Assembly: GCA_041753515.1 (NCBI GenBank)
Contig: JBGSUE010000025.1
Location: 1-27,433 of the forward strand
Origin: JBGSUE01 sp041753515
GTDB taxonomy: Bacteria; Patescibacteriota; Microgenomatia; UBA10105; UBA927
Direction: 5' to 3'
DNA length: 27,433 bases
A program made the position numbers and the translations under genes. The notes below the pieces were generated by a model. It searched no databases, had not been told where the DNA came from, and worked only from the letters and a program-made list of their open reading frames with translations. Positions 23,074 through 27,433 of this stretch are shown piece after piece. Every line of letters begins with the position of its first letter. Within the stretch, counting starts at the first letter, position 1.

Positions 23074-23900
23074 ATATACAGTATACGTCTCTGATGTTTC
23101 GTGCGTAAACGGGCAATCTGGTGGCTTGCGACCTTTTTCAAAAATGCATGAACTGCTCCGATTGTCGGCGCGTGATACCGTGCATGTTTGATGGCGTTTC
23201 CCACACCGATTGTTATATCGCCCGGAAATTCCTTCATCATGGACTCGTCGGAAATATCATCGCCGATTGCGATTACACCAACGTCCGACAGGTTTCCCTT
23301 ATACATTTCATGCAGGTATTCCCTGCACACCGTTCCCTTATTGGTTTGGGAATTCACCATCAGTTCCATTACCTGCTTTCCCGGCAGAATGGATATGGTG
23401 CCGTGGTTGACAAATGGTGTCACGATTGTTTCAAGGCCCCGGACAAATTTTTCTTTCTTATCCGGTTTCAGGTTGCGCCAATGAACGGCAAACGAAAACG
23501 GTTTCACATCCAGTTTTGCATCCGGGTAGGTTTGTATATAGTCTTCAATTTTAGATTTGAGCTCATACATGGTTTGCGTATGCATATCAGTGACGCTGAT
23601 TTTATGGGGAATATATTTGAGATTATTTTCCAGACCATGACTTGCAATAAGATTGAGCGCTATTCCGCCGGTTGCATGTTTTAAATCTTTCATCTTCCGG
23701 CCGGAAACAACAACAAACGTCGTATTTTTTGCCTGCTGTAATGCCAGCAGTGTGTGCAGAATCCCATCGCTCAATCTCACATCTTCCGGATGCTTGCGGA
23801 TCGGGGTAAGTGTACCGTCAAAATCGGAAAAAATATACACGTGCTTTTTTTTATCAACATATGCCCAAATATCATAAAGTGAGTCAAGCAGGTATTTCAT
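23070..23900 (-). CDS. otsB: Trehalose-6-phosphate phosphatase
   Basis: A 276-residue HAD enzyme that dephosphorylates trehalose-6-phosphate to trehalose. Motif I FSDFDGTLTPI gives the nucleophile D26 and D28; VVVSGRKMKDL (~63-73) is motif II; IASHGLENN (~86-94) is a trehalose-phosphatase signature; motif IV is AIGDDISDESMM (~216-227). Length is normal. The ATG overlaps the stop of the synthase gene, so the two enzymes are made together. AAGGAG (23920-23915) lies 14 nt before the start, longer than usual. Confidence 0.95.
   Translation of the reverse strand: MKYLLDSLYDIWAYVDKKKHVYIFSDFDGTLTPIRKHPEDVRLSDGILHTLLALQQAKNTTFVVVSGRKMKDLKHATGGIALNLIASHGLENNLKYIPHKISVTDMHTQTMYELKSKIEDYIQTYPDAKLDVKPFSFAVHWRNLKPDKKEKFVRGLETIVTPFVNHGTISILPGKQVMELMVNSQTNKGTVCREYLHEMYKGNLSDVGVIAIGDDISDESMMKEFPGDITIGVGNAIKHARYHAPTIGAVHAFLKKVASHQIARLRTKHQRRILYI
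23080..23085 (-). promoter_or_regulatory. -10 element 6 nt before the L,D-transpeptidase ATG
   Basis: TATACT on the minus strand inside the end of otsB ends exactly 6 nt before the ATG at 23073. It would allow separate, leaderless expression of the transpeptidase and rhomboid-like genes. The -35 position is TTACGC, weak. Confidence 0.45.
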
Positions 23901-26128
23901 GTGATCGTGTATATCTCCTTCAGGTATTCATATGACCAACGGTAGATGTTGTATTTTTGTATTTTTTCCCTCAATTTGTGCATGATATGCTGTTTTTTAT
24001 ACTGCGACGCAGTCAACGATTTATGGATTGCATGCGCCGTTTCCTCAATATCGTAAGGATTGATGATACAACATTCCTCCAGTTGTTTTGCGGCACCGGC
24101 AAATTTGGATAGAATAAGTGATCCTCCCTCATCATCCCGCGCGCTGATGAATTCTTTGGCCACAAGATTCATACCGTCGTGCAAGGATGTGACCATGCAG
24201 ACATCGGCAATTTTATAGAGCCGTGTCAGTTCTTCATGGGAGTGGTGCCGGTAGACGAACACTATCGGTTTCCAGGAACCTTTTGCGTATTTTTTATTCA
24301 CTTCTTCTACTTTCTGTTTGACCTCCGTTGTAAATTCCTGATATTTTTTTACATCTGTGCGAGACGGGGAACTGATCTGCAGGAGTGTGAATGATTCCTG
24401 ATATTGGGGATATATGGTGAGGAATTGATCAACGGATTTTATACGCTCAATAAGACCTTTCGTATAGTCCAGCCTGTCGACTCCGAGAGCCACATATTGG
24501 GAATGGATGCCATACGATTTAAGAATATCGACCCTGTCGATCGGATCAGTTTGGAGAGCAGAAGGTGTGCCGGTGAATGAGATGCTGATTGGAAATGGCC
24601 TGATCCGTGTTTTATGGCCTTTCCGGGTGATTGTCCCTGTTTCGATATCAACGAGCGATTCAAGTTCGCGGTTCACGGTATCGATAAAATTGTTGCAGTG
24701 CTGCTGTGTGTGGAATCCGATCAGGTCAGCTCCCAGCATTCCGTCAATGAGTTCTTTTCTGTACGGACAGATGGAAAATACTTCGGCGTTTGGCCAGGGG
24801 ATATGCCAGAAGATCCCGATCTTAGCGCCTGATAGCTGTGATTTTATGATATTTGGTGTCAGGGCAAGGTGGAAATCCTGAATCAGCACGATTGGACGCC
24901 TTTCACCATTTGTTTCCTCAAGTACTGTTTTGGAGAATATCTCGTTCACTTCCCGGTAATGTCTCCAGTCATTCGGACGGAATATTGGCCGTGTATGGAC
25001 GAGATGGCACAAGGGCCAGAGTCCTTCGTTGGAAAAATGCTGATAGTATCCAACATTTTGTTCCCGGGTGAGCCAGATTCGTCTGAGTGTATATTTCGGG
25101 TTGTCGGGAGGCACCGGAATGCGTGAGTGTTCGTCTGCGGTTTCCTGATCCGCCAGGCCGCTGCCATTGGCAACCCATGTTCCCCCGCACGCCTGCATGA
25201 CCGGTTCCAGAGCCGTCACCATGCCGGAGGCAGGGACAACGACGGATATTTTCCCGTTTACCCGCGTGTGTTCATACGGTTCACGGTTTGATACAGCAAT
25301 GATTTTTTTCTCGTGAAGGACATTTTTTATGTATTCCTTAAGCCTGCTTTCTGTCCACGGAGACTCTTCCTTTTCATGCCGGAGCCGTGCCTCAAGCGAT
25401 GCGGATTCCTGCGCAATCTGAAGTGATTGGCTGACTTTCTGGATTTCCGAGAAAAGGGGAGTGAGAAATCCTGCATTTTTGATGGGCTTATTGTTGATGG
25501 AGCCGCCGAGGCTTGCTTCTCTTACAGATTCCGTAATTGCCCGAAGCGGTCTGTAAATGAGGTAATTGAGTATGAGAATGAGAGCGGCTGAGATGACGGT
25601 TACCTGTATGGTAAGCCTGATAAGATTGGAGTACCAGAGCGATTGCAAACGGTCATTGATAAATGATGCGTTTTGGACAAGTACCAAAGATCCGACCACC
25701 GAGTCTTTTTCCCGGAGCGGCTGGGCAAAGAAAAACAGTGATTTTTCTGGTGTTTGGATATAATTTGAAGTAATTTTATCCTCATCCATTGAGTTGATAG
25801 CGACTTCGTTCGCTGTCTGTAATGATATTTTGTCCATGCCGGAGGAGGAGGCAATCGGCATTTCCTTGTTGTCATAGACCGTGACACCCTCCACACGCTT
25901 TTTTTCATTAAAGCGGTCCACCATACCCTGGACATACGTTTTGTTGTCCGGATTTGATACATAGATTTCAATGGATTCCTTGAGCGTTTCAGCCAGAAGG
26001 GTGGATCGGTACTGCAAGTCGGATTCCAGACGGTTTTTTTCCTTCTGGACCTGTTCGTAGGTAAAACCTACAACCACCAGAGAGACGATTGCGGCAATGA
26101 CAAGGACGGTAGTCACGATCTGACGCAT
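23897..26128 (-). CDS. otsA: Trehalose-6-phosphate synthase fused to a membrane sensor module
   Basis: A 743-residue protein. Residues ~275-743 are a full GT20 synthase making trehalose-6-phosphate from UDP/GDP-glucose and glucose-6-phosphate: VSNREPYEHT, GGTWVANGSG, LIQDFHLALTP, FWHIPWP, LIGFHTQQHCNNF, GVDRLDYTKGL and the donor-site SLHDGMNLVAKEF. Residues 1-~270 are an added membrane module: TM1 (~4-24), a ~145-residue extracytoplasmic domain (YRSTLLAETLKESIEIYV, VEGVTVYDNKEMPIASS, FFFAQPLREKDSVVGSLVLV) like a Cache/PAS-type sensor, TM2 (~170-193), a HAMP-like RPLRAITESVREA segment and a helical linker. The layout is that of a histidine kinase or chemoreceptor with the output replaced by an enzyme. 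The domain calls for the sensor part are by pattern only. Confidence 0.93.
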   Translation of the reverse strand: MRQIVTTVLVIAAIVSLVVVGFTYEQVQKEKNRLESDLQYRSTLLAETLKESIEIYVSNPDNKTYVQGMVDRFNEKKRVEGVTVYDNKEMPIASSSGMDKISLQTANEVAINSMDEDKITSNYIQTPEKSLFFFAQPLREKDSVVGSLVLVQNASFINDRLQSLWYSNLIRLTIQVTVISAALILILNYLIYRPLRAITESVREASLGGSINNKPIKNAGFLTPLFSEIQKVSQSLQIAQESASLEARLRHEKEESPWTESRLKEYIKNVLHEKKIIAVSNREPYEHTRVNGKISVVVPASGMVTALEPVMQACGGTWVANGSGLADQETADEHSRIPVPPDNPKYTLRRIWLTREQNVGYYQHFSNEGLWPLCHLVHTRPIFRPNDWRHYREVNEIFSKTVLEETNGERRPIVLIQDFHLALTPNIIKSQLSGAKIGIFWHIPWPNAEVFSICPYRKELIDGMLGADLIGFHTQQHCNNFIDTVNRELESLVDIETGTITRKGHKTRIRPFPISISFTGTPSALQTDPIDRVDILKSYGIHSQYVALGVDRLDYTKGLIERIKSVDQFLTIYPQYQESFTLLQISSPSRTDVKKYQEFTTEVKQKVEEVNKKYAKGSWKPIVFVYRHHSHEELTRLYKIADVCMVTSLHDGMNLVAKEFISARDDEGGSLILSKFAGAAKQLEECCIINPYDIEETAHAIHKSLTASQYKKQHIMHKLREKIQKYNIYRWSYEYLKEIYTIT

Positions 26129-26207
26129 ATGGGATGTATTTTACGTCGGTCTTTCTGTTTCCGTAATATTTTTTCACAAAAAGAAACAGATTAGAGCGAC
26201 GGATACT

Positions 26208-26239
26208 CAAAAACAGCACTTTTTTGTTTTTGTAGTATA
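26208..26239 (-). promoter_or_regulatory. Candidate -10 and AT-rich leader hairpin upstream of otsA
   Basis: On the minus strand TATACT (26239-26234) is followed at once by the inverted repeat CAAAAACA (26232-26225) / TGTTTTTG (26215-26208), giving a leader of about 100 nt to the otsA ATG at 26128. No good -35 is seen, and a second weak -10 (TAAAAT) lies 9 nt before the ATG. Which is used cannot be decided. The rest of 26129-26306 shows no gene. Confidence 0.3.
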
Positions 26240-26306
26240 CCATGAGAAGGCAATTGGTCTGGATATCAGCGCTATTCGGTGATAAAATTCAATCAGTACA
26301 TTACAA

Positions 26307-26597
26307 TCCCCTGTAGCTCAACGGTAGAGCGCTCGCCTGTAAGATATACTTGCAGCCTTGGGTAGTAATATCTAAGTGAAAACCGGGTGAATTCAGGGAA
26401 GCCTAAGCCCCGAGTATTCGGGGTATGGTAATCCTGAGCCAATCCTTCGCTAATAGCGTAGGCCGGTGCAGAGACTACGTGAGTACACGTTTCAAGCGCC
26501 CGGTGCCCCTTTGGGGCAAAGAGATAGTCCATGCTTTCCGGAAACGGAGAGAGTCCATGTAAGCGATCGGTTGCTGGTTCGAATCCAGCCGGGGGAG
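26307..26597 (+). tRNA. tRNA-Asn(GUU), interrupted by a group I intron
   Basis: The exons are 26307-26340 and 26560-26597. Joined, they give a full cloverleaf: acceptor TCCCCTG (26307-26313) with CGGGGGA (26590-26596, one T.G), D arm GCTC/GAGC, anticodon stem CTCGC with GCGAT (last pair C-T unpaired), T arm GCTGG/CCAGC with loop TTCGAAT, 5-nt variable loop and discriminator G73. The loop after splicing is CTGTTAA with anticodon GTT, the canonical tRNA-Asn loop; U33 and the G73 discriminator fit Asn. CCA is not encoded (CAC follows). Without splicing the loop would contain GTA and no working tRNA. The intron sits between anticodon bases 35 and 36. Confidence 0.93.
26341..26559 (+). ncRNA. Group I self-splicing intron, subgroup IC3-like, in tRNA-Asn
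   Basis: A 219-nt intron with every core helix visible. P1: exon CTGT + AAG (26337-26343) with CTTGCAG (26349-26355), a U.G wobble at the splice-site U26340. P2: 26357-26361/26372-26376. P3: ACCGGG (26382) / CCCGGT (26499). P4: TCAGG (26393) / CCTGA (26433). P5 with P5a CCCCGA/TCGGGG. P6 with P6a CGCT/AGCG. P7: GACTA (26473) / TAGTC (26525), the guanosine site. P8: GCCCC/GGGGC. P9: 7 bp (26534-26551) closed by GAAA. It ends with the required G (26559). The P, Q, R and S core segments (TTCAGGGAA, AATCCTGAGCC, GTGCAGAGACTA, AAAGAGATAGTCC) match the IC3 introns of cyanobacterial tRNA-Leu. It carries no homing endonuclease gene and a reduced P9 region. Confidence 0.93.
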
Positions 26598-26617
26598 CAC
26601 TTCGGCAAGCTCAGTGC
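26597..26617 (+). repeat. Palindromic repeat abutting the tRNA 3' end
   Basis: GCACT (26597-26601) and AGTGC (26613-26617) flank TTCGGCAAGCTC-type sequence; the minus strand reads CACTGAGCTTGCCGAAGTG, a repeat type dispersed in many bacterial genomes. It begins at the discriminator base of the tRNA. The next ~100 nt, up to the convergent gene end at 26718, show no gene; a T6 run at ~26713 may help end the tRNA transcript. Confidence 0.6.
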
Positions 26618-26717
26618 AGGCTCAGCGGACGTTTGTGCAAACAGCGATCGGAACCGGGATAGCCAGAAAATCGCCCTGCAGGTCGTTGCTATGGAGTATA
26701 GTGAATTTATTGGTTTT

Positions 26718-27433
26718 TTATGGACCGGTAGCTAGTGAGTTTAGCTTCCACACATTGCCTTCTTTTATAAGATTAACCCAGCGTATGTTGGGATTATCAT
26801 CCCAGCCGTAATACGGAATCGGAGCATCGGCTGCGTCAGATGATACGTACGCTTCCAGTGTGACTTTATAGACGTGGCTGTTATCGGTCCAGTTTTCCGG
26901 CATGGATGGCTCTATTTTCAACACGCTGATTGATTTGATGTCGTTAAACTGTACACCCCAGGCCTGCCTGCCTGAGTCATCGCCCGCCATGGTATCGGAC
27001 ATCATGGAAATCGCGTCGGGAATATTCTTTTCATGAATCAGGCTGAAAAAATTCCGGATAATGTCTTCTTCACCAGGCAGTGGCACGGAGCCGCCCGATT
27101 CCCCGGCTTGTTCGAGGTCCGGCTCCCCGTTTTGGAAAAACTCCGCCAGCTTCCCTGCAAAGCTGATTATTTCTTCTTCGGAAATAAGTTTTCCATTAGG
27201 CCTGTTGATGGAGACAAATTCCGTGTCACTGAACACAAGATATATCTCGTTAATCAATCCGTTGTCCTGTACAACGACGTAATTTCTCATCGGGATGCTG
27301 TTGTTTGAGGTCACCTGTCTTCCCAGTAATTCATGGCCTTTGATTTTTGTGTCAATTCCGCTGTAGTCATGGTTTAACACCAGGGCATGTGTGTCATCCA
27401 GATAATATTGGCAACTTTGCAGTGTATTGTCTG
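26718..27433 (-). CDS. Protein of unknown function, N terminus outside the window
   Basis: The frame is open from the window edge (…DNTLQSCQYYLDD…) to the stop at 26718-26720; a GTG at 27380 is internal and not needed as a start. At least 238 residues. A central acidic, Gly/Pro-rich linker (~EPDLEQAGESGGSVPLPGEE) separates an N-terminal part with NYVVVQDNGLINEIYLVFSD from a C-terminal domain (IRNFFSLIHEKNIPDAISMMSDTM..., ending VNLIKEGNVWKLNSLATGP) whose pattern of a helix, several strands and a final WKLNS strand resembles NTF2-like/DUF4878-type lipoprotein domains. Probably secreted or anchored; the N-terminal signal cannot be seen. It is convergent with the tRNA-Asn gene. Confidence 0.7.
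   Translation of the reverse strand, partial: DNTLQSCQYYLDDTHALVLNHDYSGIDTKIKGHELLGRQVTSNNSIPMRNYVVVQDNGLINEIYLVFSDTEFVSINRPNGKLISEEEIISFAGKLAEFFQNGEPDLEQAGESGGSVPLPGEEDIIRNFFSLIHEKNIPDAISMMSDTMAGDDSGRQAWGVQFNDIKSISVLKIEPSMPENWTDNSHVYKVTLEAYVSSDAADAPIPYYGWDDNPNIRWVNLIKEGNVWKLNSLATGP

Noticed and set aside
26618..26717. Second tRNA or small RNA after tRNA-Asn
   Set aside because: No cloverleaf could be built from this stretch; only a repeat and a T6 run are seen.
26466..26811. Small ORFs over the tRNA intron and its flank (both strands)
   Set aside because: They lie over structured RNA sequence (P6-P9, exons) and show no protein-like features; the intron has no room for a homing endonuclease.
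27378..27380. GTG as the start codon of the last minus-strand gene
   Set aside because: The frame is open through to the window edge with protein-like sequence, so the gene most likely begins outside the window.
1..27433. Recoded UGA (Gracilibacteria/Absconditabacteria code)
   Set aside because: Long genes such as dnaG, rpoD and otsA contain no in-frame UGA, and several genes end with TGA at expected C termini.
1..27433. CRISPR array
   Set aside because: No regularly spaced identical repeats; the only tandem repeats are the two short 7-nt arrays and the Thr/Pro codon run in the sortase linker.

Overview
The window looks like a chromosomal piece of a bacterium from the Candidate Phyla Radiation (Patescibacteria), probably a Microgenomates-type lineage. 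This placement is inferred from gene content, not from a phylogeny. The hints are a class F sortase beside a cohesin-like anchored protein, DUF5674 and AbiEii-type small modules, large GT-C membrane proteins, very tight gene packing with ATGA overlaps, and few Shine-Dalgarno motifs. UGA is used as a normal stop (the standard bacterial code fits), and long core genes (dnaG, rpoD) are intact.

Layout. (1) 1-4.7 kb is accessory: the 3' end of a probable IS1595/ISXO2-like transposase, a large AT-rich gene of unknown function that seems to lose its 5' end at the IS boundary, a structured intergenic region, an AbiEii nucleotidyltransferase with a small partner, and, tail to tail with it, a DUF5674 gene with a small helical protein. 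(2) 4.7-8.0 kb: class F sortase, cohesin-like anchored protein, PQ-loop protein, a 5-TM protein, a YwbE-like protein and a HAD phosphatase. (3) 7.9-13.5 kb: a two-component system followed by a MacA/MacB-like ABC export system and a small anchored beta-rich protein. (4) 13.5-17.7 kb: two divergent GT-C-like membrane genes overlapping at their 5' ends. (5) 17.7-21.6 kb: Nudix hydrolase, primase DnaG, the main sigma factor RpoD and a small membrane protein. (6) 26.1-21.6 kb on the minus strand: a trehalose/envelope operon of sensor-fused trehalose-6-phosphate synthase, OtsB phosphatase, L,D-transpeptidase and a rhomboid-like pseudoprotease with a zinc-binding tail. (7) 26.3-26.6 kb: a tRNA-Asn(GUU) gene interrupted in its anticodon by a 219-nt group I intron, followed by the end of a gene that leaves the window.

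The standout is the tRNA-Asn group I intron. Its P1 to P9 helices can be paired base by base, with the U.G wobble at the 5' splice site and a terminal G, and its core closely resembles the IC3 introns of cyanobacterial tRNA-Leu. Other notable points are the membrane sensor fused to a trehalose-6-phosphate synthase, a recurring -10 hexamer placed exactly 6 nt before start codons (suggesting leaderless mRNAs), 7-nt-period degenerate repeats before two genes, several palindromic intergenic repeats, and the back-to-back toxin-antitoxin-like modules beside the IS remnant.
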